In this document: positions 43,739 through 56,298 of the stretch, in pieces | Numbering within the stretch: position 1 is the stretch's first letter | Layout: every line of letters begins with the position of its first letter | Source: Hymenopellis radicata | Taxonomy: Eukaryota; Basidiomycota; Agaricomycetes; Agaricales; Physalacriaceae | Reading direction: 5' to 3' | Length of the DNA stretch: 64,000 bases | Assembly: GCA_015501595.1 (NCBI GenBank) | Contig: JADNRX010000043.1 | Location: 124,001 to 188,000, forward strand | The notes under the pieces: generated by a model | Database searches by the model: none | What the model was told of the DNA's origin: nothing | The model's input: only the letters and a program-made list of their open reading frames with translations | Translations under genes and position numbers: made by a program

Positions 43739-46700
43739 ACGGCATGGTCTCCCTCTACAACACTCACGTGTAGTCTTTCACGACAGCGCTCTCAGCTCCC
43801 AGCTTGTTTTCTCCCTTTTGCTGAGGGCTCATTCCGCTCGCCTCCACTTTCTTTCGGGATTTTGGTCTATGACATCTTCATGCTGGGCTTGCGTCTTTTG
43901 AATATTCGACGTCTTCTTGCTTCTGCCTCGTCTTCAGCACATCCCCAGCTTCCACCTCAGCTTATAACATCCATCTTCTCGAGTCTCGCTAACGGTATAC
44001 AGTTGGCATTTTCTCTTCTAGCACCTACTCATCAAAGTCTCTTCATCCCCCGCTTCGTTTCTTCACGTGGCTCGCTCACAATTGCACATTTCGGCTGATC
44101 ATAGATTTTTGGCCAAAAAAATGACACTGTCTCTATAACCCCACACGCATGCCCTAACCGCTAGGTTATGGACTTGTCATAAACGGCGAGATGAAAGCAA
44201 TCATGGCCTCCCGAGTCCCGACTCACATCTACTCACTCTGTCGTCTGTTAGGTCTGTCTTCAGGTCCACTCTTCCCAAATCCTCGGCCTTTTACTGAGAG
44301 TCGCATGGCCTTCTGCTTGTTCGCTGATCTTGAAAAAACATTACAGACGGACCCACAAGACATCTCTACTCACTGAGCTAAGCATGTCTTGACTCATAGG
44401 TGCTCCGTGGACAGATAATATTTGCTCCTCCAACGAGAACGGGCAGAAAAAGGAAGAAGTTAACCCTCTCATCGACACACAGCTGTCGTAGCCTTTCGAC
44501 TACGTAGGCCAGGAGCTATTCGCACGTCACCGCCCTGAGTGGCCTCTCGACGCATCGTCCCTGTTCTGGATGAAGAGTAGTACGGTGCTGGCAAGGAGGA
44601 GAAGAGAGGTATAGTTGAGTGAGCCATTCCCCGAAGCTGACCTGAAGAACAGCGCGAAGAGGCGCGCGCAAGCGTATGTAGTCCTCCCCCTATCTTCCGA
44701 GATACGGTTTGCAATGGTCATCTTCTTCGCTCCTCCTCAGCACGTAGATCGTGATGTATGCTTCGGCTCTCACCTCTCTGACGGCGCGTCTATGACTCTG
44801 CGGTCGCGCGTGCCTTCCCTTGAAGTTTCTCAAGGCCTTTGACCTTTTTTCATCTTCTGCGCGCTGGGCCGGTCCTGGTCGTCAATCACTGAACCTCGTC
44901 GACTCCTGAATCCGGCGTGGATGACCTAGCGGTTATCACCGAAATTGCGGAGTGGAATGACAATCTTTTTCACGTACTAGCTGACACCGAACGCTGAAGT
45001 GCGAGACATACGAGAAGGAGCGCGATGTGGCGGGTTCCAAGTAGCCCGCAATGCTATGGAGGACAGGCATGTGTCGCCAAATGGCTCATGTGCTCCATAG
45101 ATGTGGATAATCCGTTTTTTTTGGGGGGGGGTTTCCCCGTCTCAATGGAACTTGTCCCTTCTTGTCGACTCCCCTATGTGCTGGTCTGGTGCGGGTTCGA
45201 GTACTTGGTATCCTCTGTAAGACACTTCCTTCGCTCGCTCGCTCTTCGATGTGCGCTCGCTCGCTCTTCGATGTGGTGTCTTCTCTACCACTTCCTCTTG
45301 GCTGTGGTAGTATCAACTCTTACGAATGTCCCTCACGCCACCCCCGTGCCCAGCATCTTTGTGCGTCCTCACAAAAGACCTCTTCTTCCTCCTCCTCCTC
45401 CTGTATTAGCTGCAGCGGGTAACACGCCCGGAGATTCTTGTGCATGGCGATTGAGAGCAGCAAGCCAACCGATAACGAGTGCTCTTGGAGGGTGAAGTAG
45501 TCTGGCAGGCGAAGCTTGACTCAATGCCTACGATGCTACGGAGAAGTGGCCATCTGGAATCGAGCGACTCGCGTGCTCCATCCACTCACTGCCGTCACCG
45601 AAGAAGACTTTGCGTAAGGCCCTGGGAGGCTGGATAAATGACGTCCTTCTATAGCCATCCGCTCCCTGTTCCTCTGCTGCCCCAAAAAATACTCGCACTG
45701 CCCTACACTGTATGTGCGGAAGCCACTTGACTATGACTCCTGCAGTATATAACACAGACAAAGGAGTGCGATAGGATTCGGAGCAGGAAGAATGTACCGG
45801 GTCGGATATAGAGTTGTAGTCCACGATGCTCCAGAGACTCGAAACAGGCATATGTAGCCGAGTGGCTTATGTGTGCCATTCCAGGGTAGCTTGAAGTACA
45901 AGAGAACTGTTTTTGTACGGCGGGTGGATCCGTGCGACTACTACGTACTTGGTCTCTTTCTCTTATTGTTAGAGGTTCTCGTCGGCTCTTCCGCCCTACA
46001 TCCTCGGTGCCTGCTCCTTCTCCTCTCGACTTTTTGCACGCCGCGACCTCGGAGTAAGGAATCTTCCTGTACCTCCCACTCAATGGGGTACAGAAGTATG
46101 ACCGTACCATCTCAAAGTTTGGCGCCAGAGAGTCGCGATTTCGAAGGCGTCGCAAACCAAGGGCGTCAATATTAAGGTTTCCCTTGCTTGCCTCTCCCCA
46201 ACACACGGTCTCCTCCCACTTCTCTGATATAGCTCCCCGCGTTTCTGTTCCGCCCCGCGCATTCTAAAAAATCTCATTTGATCTCAACAACCACAGGCGT
46301 AGAAGCCGCTTGGCTACAAGCTTCAAGTGGTACATTTTCCCCGTCGCGGCATCATGAATCGAAAATCCTTACCACGCCACACCTTGCTAATTTTTCTTCA
46401 CGAGAGTCGCCTTGTCCGAACAACATGGACGTCGTTCTTTTCATGGATGTGGACAAAACAGCGATCTTCAATTCCTGCATTGGAACACAGGAGCCACTCG
46501 ACTACGTGTGCCCTGCATCCTCCGCGTAACTTCATAATATATTATGAACTCACCGTACTGTATGCCATAGGAAAAAATGTATTGCTCATTCAAGATTCAC
46601 CCTGTAAGCACCGCTCAGAACCACAAGGCTATGAGGGCTCGAAAGTAGTAGACAGAGTAGTCGATTTCAACGCGCCTTATGACACCTCGAGTCATCTCCA

Positions 46701-47979
46701 ATTCGCAGGACCGATAGCTCCTCCTCGAGGTGTCGATGTTACCCTCGCAGCTCTGGCTTCCGCCTCACTTTCAGCTCCCTCCTCTTGCGCCTTTGATTGC
46801 TCCCTGCATTCAAAGAGAAGCTCTCCCCTCGTCAGTGAGGCCTATCCCCTACGCGTTGTTCTTATGCCGTGTCATCCGTGTCATCGGCGGCCCACGCTTT
46901 AAAAATACTAGTAGAATTCAGCAGAGACGTATTTGGCGCAGTAGCCGTTTGACTACGGCACCAGCAGTATTCGTACTTTCCTAACGGCTAAGGAAGCCGG
47001 CCCAAAGCCTATCTGAAGGGCAAGCTTGAAGCTGTGATCACCTTGTGCCACTCACTACGCTTTGTCAAAGGTAGCAACGTGAAGCCCATTATGTGTCGTC
47101 TTCCAACATTGATGACTGAATATTTCCTTATGATGCGACATGTTTGCCCTGTAGCCTATATCTCATCAGCCTGGATGACCTGGAAACGAAAGACTTACCA
47201 CTACTGGTACACAGATCTAGAGACACAAACCACAGCGGCCGTTAGCGCGCTGAATTCGATTATGTTGGATACTTCCTAGGACATAGGCATTGAATGTTGA
47301 AGAACCGTCGAGTGAACGCAAGAACAAAGAAACACCATCCCGCGAATACGCGATCCGCCGATTAACTCGCAGGTGCCGGATTCGGCCGCTATTCAACCAA
47401 AGAGTGAACCAATTACACCCATAGAGGACATGTTTGAAAGGCTCTTCCGGCTCCTCCTCAGTTGCACTCTCTCCTCCGCATTTCCTATTGTCTGTGCGCT
47501 CGTCCGGTCCCCTTGAGAGCGCACTCGCCCCTCCGAGTGCGCTGTTGGGGTGACGGAGGGAAGAAAAGGTTTCGTCTTTCATCGTAAACCTTCCTCATTG
47601 CTGCGTCTCGTCCGTCAACCGACGACGACCGCCCATTTCAGAAAAAATGATAGGGACAGGGCGGACACATCCTTGCAACACAGATGTATTCAGTACCATC
47701 GTTTTCCCGGTTGAACCTCCTCCACACGGACAAGCTACGCCGGGACTAGGCGCCATAGTACAGATTGGTATTAAGAAGCCCGGACTCAAGGAAGGAGTCC
47801 GAAGGACTCTTGCTCCAAGGTCAGAAAGGAGCATTCACTCTCGTTCGCCTTGACGATCCTTTTGGGGGACCTCTGCTCGAGAGAATCCAAAGGCTCGCCA
47901 GGAGAAGGTTGGCTGTCGGACAAGAGAAGTTTGGAGGAAATTCGGGGTAGCAGGAGATGCGTCGGACCAGCGACGGATT
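43739..47979. repeat. Gene-poor region dense in tRNA-like (SINE-type) fragments
   Basis: No protein gene is supported. A short A-box-like motif, TAG(C/T)C(A/G)A(A/G)(T/C)GGCT, recurs with conserved flanks. Minus strand: 44481-44515, 45714-45747, 46292-46320, 46482-46517, 46932-46970 and, outside the region, 49458-49496. Plus strand: 45067-45096, 45849-45877 and outside 23930-23960. A preceding TACTGC(A/T)GG block is shared by 45714, 46932 and 49458; an ATGCTACGGAG-like block precedes the copies at 45067 and 45849 and a third site at 45528. Other tRNA-like heads with TGACCTAGCGGTTA or TAGCTCAGTGAGTAGAG lie at about 44130-44180, 44340-44394 and 44918-44940. None folds into a full tRNA. They look like decayed heads of tRNA-derived SINEs. 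Confidence 0.6.
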
Positions 47980-48072
47980 TTGTCTGACCGTCGTTTGGAT
48001 TCATTTTCTGTGTCCGGTCCCGGACATTTGGAGCCACCTACGCGAAAGGCTCGACTGGATTATCCATCGGGA

Positions 48073-48568
48073 ATGATGAATGTAGATGACGGAGCATTGG
48101 GTAGCGTTGAAAGGTTTTTGACGTTGCAGTCCGATTCAAGATCAAAGAGACCAGCCGTCGCAGGACTACATCCCTATGAACTGGTCAGTTACTCAAGTCT
48201 TTATGTAGGTTCTGTCAGTAACTAACCTCTTGGCTCAGAGAAATAGATTCCATTATTACGCAGAATGCCTTGATGCGGTGCGGGCGCGCAGTTTCCTGGG
48301 TCCAGAGTGTGTCGCCGAAGATATTGCTAGCGAGAGTGTCCACAGCAATAATAGGACAGTTGAATCCATCGGTTTGTACGGCGCAAGGCAGGTCGTTCAT
48401 GACGACAACCTTGATTGGGAAGTTCTGCTCCGAGCAAACACCCGTGGAGGAGGGCGTCCGAGAGGATCGCGAAACCGAACGCGCCCGTTTCGGAAAGTTA
48501 TCAAGCATGTGGTGAAATGGGATGGCGGGCTATACAATGGGGAGACTCGAGTGATTAAACGCTATTGA
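48073..48568 (+). CDS. Gene of unknown function, 5' end unresolved
   Basis: Two exons, ending at 48183 and spanning 48239-48568, around a 55-nt GT-AG intron with an ACTAAC branch sequence. From the ATG at 48073 this gives 146 aa (MMNVDDGALGSVERFLTL, ... LHPYELRNRFHYYAECLDAV ... GRPRGSRNRTRPFRKV). The frame is open further upstream through KFGVAGDASDQRR, and still further upstream similar-looking sequence (GAFTLVRLDDPFGG) lies in another frame, again consistent with one missing base near 47900. Basic C-terminus; domain not recognised. The stop codon lies inside the left arm of the inverted repeat 48554-49305. Confidence 0.45.
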
Positions 48569-49305
48569 CCCACCAACCGTACAGATCACGTGATGTTCGG
48601 CAAATGCCGCCGCCGGGCCAAATGTCGCCAAGTCCACCTCGACCGTCGAACTGCTGCTCCTCGTCGTCTCTCCCAAAACTTCCGGTGGAGAAAATGTTCG
48701 AAATAGTGTAGAAACTGATGTTATATATTATTTTTATGTTTAAATATTATGCACATGTTAATAATCTCGAGTCCAAGCTTCATCAAAAGGATTTCAAAGT
48801 TTCTACCAGTACAGAAATGTGGACATAGCTTCTATATTGCCTCCTGACATGTATTCTGGCCCCTCAGCTCCTTCCTACAGAAATGGTACTTCGTGCAAGC
48901 CCGCGCGCACCGAAGAAGACCTCCTTCCTAATTGGGATTCACCGTCGCGCGTCTTCTCTCATCACGTCAAGCCTTGATTCCTGTGGCGAGCAATCAGGCA
49001 GTCTAAAAGCGTGTCTAGAGGCGATATACTACTGATATCTACGTCCTTGTTGTGGTAGGACGACTACAGCTTGAAATGGATGGAAATAAGTGGAAATTTG
49101 TGTATTTTTAGTAGGTACATGATAAATAAAGACGTAGTTAACTCATAACCTAGCTCTATACACCAATCCTGACATTTATTCCAGCGGAAGTTTGGGGAGA
49201 GGCAGCGAGGAGCAGCAGTTCGACGGTCGAGGTGGACTTGGCGCGACGGCGGCATTTGCCGAACATCACGTGATCTGGACGGTTGGTGGGTGAATAGCGT
49301 TTAAT
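48554..49305. repeat. Long inverted repeat (about 130-bp arms, 500-bp spacer)
   Basis: Left arm 48554-48687 and right arm 49184-49305 are inverted copies, identical for most of their length (ATTAAACGCTATT outermost, then CACCAACC, ATCACGTGATGTTCGGCAAA, and GTCCACCTCGACCGTCGAAC), with one ~8-base length difference. Similarity fades inward. The spacer is AT-rich and non-coding. It could be a MITE or a hairpin-type duplication; no target duplication was identified. Confidence 0.75.
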
Positions 49306-49339
49306 GCGGGGGATAGTGCTCGTCGACTTTATAATGAAG

Positions 49340-49598
49340 ACGTCTGGAACCAGCAGTGGTGACAGTCAGGGTTAGGGTTTCCTTTTGGAAAAAGAGGATC
49401 ATTCGTCTGAAGTCGCACGTTTAAACAAAATATAACAGTACGTTATTCTTCAAAGGCAGGCGCAGGAAATCACTCGACTAAGACACCTGCAGTACTCGTC
49501 GACCTTGGTCCTACATCGATTACTCAAGAAGTTTGGACTATAACCACTGCGCATAAACATATATAAGAAAAGCCCTAGCTTATCCATATCCTTGTACT
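49340..49598. repeat. Degenerate copy of an F-box 3' flank
   Basis: CAGGG(T/C)TAGGGTTTCCTTTTGG near 49370 and AAAAG(C/T)CCT(A/G)GCTT near 49570 match, in the same order and similar spacing, 39927 and 40078 downstream of the F-box gene at 38098. Suggests a scattered remnant of family B flanking DNA. Also contains one tRNA-like motif (49458-49496). Confidence 0.4.
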
Positions 49599-51196
49599 TC
49601 ATAGGTACGTGCAATACCAGAGAAATCGCTCAATTACTCCCCTCATGCACCCGTGTAAAGTAAGGCCATCCGTCTCGGAGAGAGCCCCTTCTTGATACCT
49701 TTCAGCTATATGCCTGGAGGCGACGCTTGACTCCAATGGCGGCGTAGAAGGCGGAAAGTCGGGCATCTTCAACGATGCATGTATGGGGTCGGCGTCAAAT
49801 TGTATCGTAGACAACTCCTGCAGGCGATGGGTCCGATCAGATTCAACGTCGTCCGCCATACTGCGTTGCAAGTTCACGAGTATAATGATCGCCGTGGGGT
49901 AAACACCCTAAATCGTCGTCAGTAAATAGAGAGGAACTGGCAGCAAGAAAAGCAGGCCCTACAGAGATTTGGTCACCCAGCGCGCCAAGCGCATTCTCCA
50001 ACAAGTGCGTCTTTGACCCATCTTGGATGTCAAAGAATAGGATGAGTTGGGAAAGCTGAATAGCCAGGATTTGAGCTGGAAGTCCTCAGACACGAAATAT
50101 GACGCCCACCCAAAATAAGCAGTAAATGAATCCTGACTCCACTAGAAGGAGGAGAATATTCTGGTTCTTCGAGCGCAAACGAAAGTGACTCGAATTTGAT
50201 TTGAGAAATTGGTGGTATTGCCTGTAGTTGAATCAGGAGGCGACGAAATGCGGGCATGGATGAGCTACGCACCAAGCCTTAATCGCAATCAACGTTGTAG
50301 AGACAATGTTCGTCAGTAAGGAAACTGCCCAAGCAATGGGCTCTCCCCATTGGCACAGCCTGGATCCTTCGGGAATCGTAGATCGGACACTAAAGCTTTG
50401 TGTTCCAAGGCATGAAAGATCAATAATAGCAAAGACTTTAATCGCCATGAGAACGATGTACAACTGATTTCTGGATGCGGCAACTTACTGAAAGACACCA
50501 GAAGCAGGAACATCGGAATGAAGACAAGCACTTGAAGCCGAGATCCCTTCCAAATCGCCCATGCTCGCCATATTACCACGGCATCTCCGATGACCATCTG
50601 GGAAAGATGCGTATTCAATTCAGTAGCTCCAAGTAGTAGGTGTTAGGTGACCATACGTTCGCGAGAAAAAAGGCTTCCATAGGCAGTCCATACAACCTGA
50701 GATGGTCTTCGCTCGCATTGAGTCGGTCCAGGAGACCAAGGTCAGAGTGGTAGAGGAGCGTCTGCTTTAACCGCGTGAAATGATACAAGAAGTCCATTAT
50801 CCATAGACTTGTTGAGGATGCGAATAGGAAACAGGTGACGGCAAACATTGTCATGGTCGCTTTGGTGCGCAGACCACGCCTCCTAGAAAACATTCAACAA
50901 GGCCTGAACAGACTAAATGGCTAAACTCACAGCTGTATTCGGACCGTGAAACAGAAGAGGACAAGATAGACAGACCAGAAGATAGTCTCGCATATGACTC
51001 CGACGATGTCCTCTATGAGCTTCTGTCCAATAAACGAGAGCAGAAGGTTGTCTCCGTCGCTAAGAGGTAGAGATGGCTTTCCGACATGGTGGTAGATAGA
51101 GAGAAAGAGAACGGCAGCGCTAATCACTGCACTCTGGGAACACGTCCGTGGAAATCGGCACCACAGTAAGACGCCACCACATCAGAAAGAACATGG
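49599..51196 (-). CDS. Seven-transmembrane protein of an Agaricomycete family
   Basis: A multi-exon gene. Recognisable segments in order on the minus strand: an N-terminal helix (SAAVLFLSIYHHVG), FWSVYLVLFCFTV, TMFAVTCFLFASSTSLWI, GDAVVIWRAWAIWKGSR, VLVFIPMFLLLVSF, AWAVSLLTNIVSTTLIAI, the KAW-QYHQFLKSNS loop, ILLLLVESGFIYCLFW, and GVYPTAIIILVNLQRSM, then a Ser/Pro-rich cytosolic tail to 49599. This order and the WRAW, KAWQ and YPTAIIILVNLQRS motifs are typical of a large uncharacterised Agaricomycete receptor-like membrane family. Most introns are GT-AG of about 47-60 nt; the one before FSVRSTIPEG cannot be phased with a good donor, possibly another base error. The start is uncertain (ATG at 51196 is a candidate). 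Ligand and partners unknown. Confidence 0.7.
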
Positions 51197-54100
51197 CCTC
51201 AAAATAACGATCCCAGACGCCGAACAGACTCTTGTCGATGACACCGTGAGGATACAGACGTAGAATCTGGTGAATATCAGAGGCCTCAGACAGAGTGCAA
51301 TGTGGTGAAGACGGCGGAAGTAGCAGGGCTTATCGCTCCATCAGATATGGATGCCGTCTTGTCAAATGGGTACTATTCTGGGAGGCCCGCGCTAGACCAA
51401 ATGTAACCATGTTTATTCTTGCCCACCCGCCTTACAGAGGACATCGAGGCCTGATGTAATTTGTGGTCGCTTTTCCGATTTTCCAGATTCCAAACTCTCC
51501 CTCTGATCCCGTCTTGTTCGTGCATGACTACGTATGTTCCATCGCCCGACTCCGCGCCATGCGCGTCCCTCTCGATTCTTCGCCACTTACAGTCCGCCAC
51601 CGCGTATCCGTGATCACTGGCCGAGCTAGTAATGATCCAATACCGATTAGCGGCTGGGATGGATGAAGACGAAGAGGACGTCGCCAATGTCCCTCCGTCT
51701 ACCAATGCGAAGACAAATTTTAGGGAAGACTGATGTGAGGTCCTGGGAGGTAGCTCAACAGATTCGTGATACAAAGGGCAAGTCTCCTTCGCCTTTGCCC
51801 TCAATCTGACGTTGTCGGGCCTTATGGTATGAAGTACCTGTATATGATAGCGGCAGTCCAGGGGGTGAGGCGTGTCGTGATCGCAGCCTAAGCTCAGTAG
51901 GAGCTACGAAATAGTGCGTCATAGGCAGATTGGCCACGTCGGGGCGGCGGCAGAGCAAAAGCGGCTGCTTGGCCGCGTGTGGCAACGGCCTCCAAAAGTG
52001 TAGGCGAACTCCGTGTCGCAGTCATTGTCACTCCACGCATCTGGTTGGTGACGCGACGCGACGCCTGCCCCGTGTGGCATTCGTTTCGGCTCGAACACTG
52101 CCGGATAAAGCGAATGTATGTGGTTGCATGCGACACCAAATCAGCTCGAACCGATCCGTATCGGTAGAAGAGAGAATTATTGAAGTCGATCGACGTGGGC
52201 GTCTGTGGGCGTTTGGAGGTAGTGGCGGTGAATAACCGAATTTCAAATTCCAAGCTGAAAGCGCGAGTCTGAATTTTGATGTTTGCCGTCTTGCCAGAAT
52301 CAAATGATTCAAACGATGCCTTGGCGGGCTGCACAAGCGGTGAAGAAGGCCTTTAAGAGAAGATTAGGCCCGATGTTGCATATAATACCATTGAGGACGC
52401 ACCGAAAATCGCTGCTCCTGCTCCAAGAGGCTGCATGGGAAGGGCGAGGAGACTTTGAAATGCCCTCTGAGCCGCTCGTCACTGTTGGGCGTATTCAATA
52501 TCCAACCGTCAGCTATATTGTACGCGTCATACCTGACTGTCATCTCATTAACTCATTCGTGCAGAACGGGACCGGCGAAAGATTCGTCGTAAAAAAAAGA
52601 GGTGAACGCGTTGGTCGTGCTTTTGACCGAACGAAGAATTTACAATGTCAAGTCCTACGGACGCTGCGATTCCTCGAGTGGTGGGCGGAACAGCCAGGAA
52701 ACCGTATGTTGACGAGCAGTAGTGGACTGGTAGTGGTGGTTTGGTGAGGAAACCCACATTGTGGCTGTGCCGAGCACCTTTGCCTTCCACTTCCGCTATC
52801 AATGCGCGGTCCGACTACCATAAAGACTCGGGAGACGCCTGATACTCAAAATTCCACCTTTTGAGGGTTAGAATTTCCTTCGCGCCTCGGAGAGTCTTGG
52901 AGGGGTAACAGACAGTCGGGCTCGCACTTGTAATATCTCTCGTTATGATCCTGAAGTCTTGTCTAACGTGAGTTCTAGAGAACCGAACGATGAATGCTTC
53001 ATTTCCGGAAAGTCGCGTCTTTTTTCGAGCCGCGCGCAGTCCGCTGCAGCACTGGGTCTGGATCAGAGTTTCAATCCAGCCTATTGGCGTACGATGGCAT
53101 ACTGGGCTTGGTACTATGCTTGGACCCCCATTGGCTCCGAGCGGCCGAAGAGGAGACTGTCACCGGTCAAATACAACCTTGGAGCTGTACGACAGAATGT
53201 TGATGTTGCGGTCCACGTGAGTCTTTGTGTCTTTTTCGTCGCGTCTCATTTATTCACCTTTGATAGGAACCGTCCTTACTTTTCCCATGAAGCGATCCGG
53301 CATCAATGCACTTAAACTGTTATCAACAAGCCGAGCTTTACAACGAATGCCGCCACCATAGCTACCGCAACACCTACCTGAGAATCGAAGGTCATTCGCT
53401 ATTCAGCGACGCGCCATCGTGATATTGGGTCGTTGTCATTCGTCTAGAGACCATATCAAGCTTCTGCATTTTCTCGACGCGTCCAATTACCGAGGACTTG
53501 AACGGCCATTCGCTGGCGCGAGGAGGACGTGTGCTCGCGTGGCAAGTTTTGTCGGCCAGATCTTTCCCTCCCTTTCTCCTGCTCTGTCCGTCCCGATATT
53601 TCTCCTGTAGCTGATTTTTGGCGATAACCTGGGGCGCTCATCACATCCTTCCGGCCTTTGTCGACTTTTTCAATGTCGGTGTATTGGAACGCGGAATCCC
53701 CGCTTGTATACATGGACCTGTTCTAGGGATATGGTGGAGAGGATAGGGTTTCCCTCAGACCAGTCTTACGCGCGTTTTGTAGGCGTAAGCTCCTTCGTTA
53801 CTGCGCTCAATCTTATTACACCTTCTTCAGGTTACGCAGAGTGCTTTTCACCGTGGGAAGCTATATACTCCTTGTCATAGACATACACGGTATGCTACCT
53901 CAACCCCCGCCGTTGGAAATATTAATCCCCACGGTCCCGTGGAAATATCCAAGGAGTCGACACTCGCGACCTATTGATACCATGCAGAAGCGGGTCTCCG
54001 ACTACGCGGTGTTCGAGAGCAAAATGAAGGTGCTCACTATCAAGATGTGCACGCGTCTTAGTAGACTCCACGTTGAGAACTCATCAAAGCCGCGCGTTTC

Positions 54101-55019
54101 TGATAGATGTGCAATATCATAGGGCTCCATCCTCGTTCTGCATACACGGTTGAACACCATCAAATCCGCTTCGAGCGAAATGCCTTCCCGATCTTTGGTC
54201 TGAATACACGGCTCCCCTTCTCCCGCTTCCTCGTAACGGATAGCACGAGGCTGGCGATGTTAGCACCGTCCATCTCTCCGAGACTCGAGGTTCTCCACAT
54301 AAGCGAATTCTCCGAGGCAATCTTGATCACGGCAGCGTTTTGTCACCTGTTACAGTTGTTGATACTCGGTTGTTTGTGAGTGCCGTTGAATAAGGGCTGT
54401 CCAGAGCTCAGACACGTTCCGTGATCATCCAGAGTCATATTCCACTCATTCACACCCATGCAGGATCTGGTCGCCTAGGCAACTCCCTCAAATCTATCTG
54501 AGTACGCCGTCGAGATCGACGAGGATTCACTCAAGATTCACTCGTCTGTGACGATTTGTTCGCACCATCACTCGAAGGTGAGCAGTACTTTGGAGCGTTT
54601 ATGGCTGCCATTCATACTCATTCAGTAGAACCCGTTAGAGATATTCAGATCGGGCAGCTGCCTCTGCCACCTGACTGTAGGCAGTCCTCGTAGCCAGGTT
54701 TACGGTGGCATCGGTGGCTTAGAATGGGACGAGAGCCTTCGGGTGAGCGCAGAGAAGCATCCGAGCCCATACTCCGACATGCGGAAAGTAGAAATGAGGA
54801 GGGGTAAATATAACGCTTCGATTATGAATTCGAGCATCGGGGTGCGTGATATGCTATCCAATTCAGATGAGCTATCGTGAGAACAGTGGTGAACATGCAG
54901 CATGACTCGTAGTCCAACGAGGATCCAAGCTCCCCGCTCCAAGCATCGTTACTCGGAGGACATTTACCAATTCCATGGTTCGAGTCCTCGTGAGCGGCAT
55001 ATGCCAACATTGGGCGCTC
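51197..55019. other. Gene-poor stretch
   Basis: No gene could be supported. Minus-strand frames at 51373-51804 and 51894-52334 and a plus frame at 52283-52747 begin at TTG codons and lack domains. Around 54270-54380 a plus-strand segment (SPRLEVLHISEF) has LRR-like periodicity and may be a remnant of an F-box/LRR gene. Confidence 0.35.
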
Positions 55020-55025
55020 ATATAA
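55020..55025 (+). promoter_or_regulatory. TATA box of the first C2H2 gene
   Basis: TATAAA 38 bases before the ATG at 55058, within CATATAAAGCG. Confidence 0.5.
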
Positions 55026-55057
55026 AGCGTCTTTCACCTCTAGGCGCGTTCACACTC

Positions 55058-56104
55058 ATGATGACTTCAACTGGATTTAGGCCTGAACTGTGCTTCGAGG
55101 GCGTGGCCGCAGAGGACGCGGGGTAAGCCCCCTTACATGTTGCCCCACGAACTATTGAATGAAGCTATAGTTCAAGCTGGAACTTTAGTTACGCCGATGA
55201 GTCTTCATTCCTCGACTCTTCAGGACTCGACAGCTCTTTACCACCCTACCTCCAAGGTCTGTGTGTTTCGAAAGTGATGTCTGTCCAATTGACCTATTTA
55301 TTTCGCAGACAGCGCTGCCTCACATGGTGGATTCTGGGATCGTTACTTCCCGAACCCAGATCTAGATGTCGCTAGTACTAGTCTTGATGTTCCGATACAA
55401 TTCAGCGATGCTGTCTTGAGTGTGCCGGAGGAGGACTATCGCCAAGGACCTCCGATTGCCCAAAGACCCTATTCTACACGAACCCTGGACGGCCATTATT
55501 CGAGGGAGAGACAAAATCATCTATTTCATAGCCATGAAAATTCCCGATCGTCTTACTCGCCCATTGACGGTTCACCCGATACCGTTGATCCTGCGCTGCT
55601 ACAAAGGGCCTTTCACCAATCCCCCGTTCCGACGTCTACGTGCACAAAGACAGAGACATCGTTTCACTCGTCCTCGTCCTCGACACTCATGGAGCATTCA
55701 TCGCTCGGTATTTCACATAGCGATAGCTCCTCTTATACAGCTCCTTCGGCTATGCCCCATCGACTCCCCCGTGGGAGAGACAAACAGGTCATCACACGCA
55801 GGCGCAAACGTCCGGCGCGAGAGTTCTGTCGAATGTGTGATAGTCTGGATTTTACCGTTAAACGCTCTCTAGAGAGTAAGTGGGATGGGATTCTCTCCAC
55901 GTGCTCCATGTTGATAGTCTTTTAGATCATATCATGGCTGAACACTTGGGCATGCGTTTCCGCTGTCCCGTGGAAGGTTGTATGAATGATTATCGTCATA
56001 TAACGTCTCTGAGTCGGCATGTTCACAAGACCCACAGGGGAATAATGGAACGTTATATGGGTAGCGTGGGTGGCGAGTGTTCGGGTGTACCGAGGGAGAA
56101 CTGA
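55058..56104 (+). CDS. C2H2 zinc-finger protein, paralogue 1
   Basis: Exons 55058-55122, 55171-55256, 55309-55875 and 55926-56104 (introns 48-52 nt, phases consistent) give 298 aa. The N-terminal 200 residues are Ser/Pro/Tyr-rich and probably disordered. A basic stretch RGRDKQVITRRRKRPA precedes finger 1 (CRMC, then HIMAEH: C-x2-C-x13-H-x4-H) and finger 2 (CPVEGC ... HVHKTH: C-x4-C-x12-H-x4-H). Intron 3 interrupts finger 1 in phase 1. This is the layout of a nuclear sequence-specific DNA-binding protein; target genes unknown. The paralogue at 58418-59538 has the same basic leader, two fingers and intron position. Confidence 0.75.
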
Positions 56105-56298
56105 GCATATTAGTAAAGCAGATCTATACCCATTCCATCATTTCGACTGACTTTGAATGGAGCCTAAGTACATCGCTGTCAATCGAAACGACTCATCGTG
56201 CCTCTAGCTGAATGTATCATGGCCCTATAACCTCCACCAACAAGCAGAGATTGACGATAAACAAAGTTTTCCCAGGCAGCGACTCTTCAAATGCAAGC

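Noticed and set aside
51894..52334. 146-codon minus-strand frame
   Set aside because: No ATG start, no domain, overlaps a similarly long plus-strand frame; probably chance.
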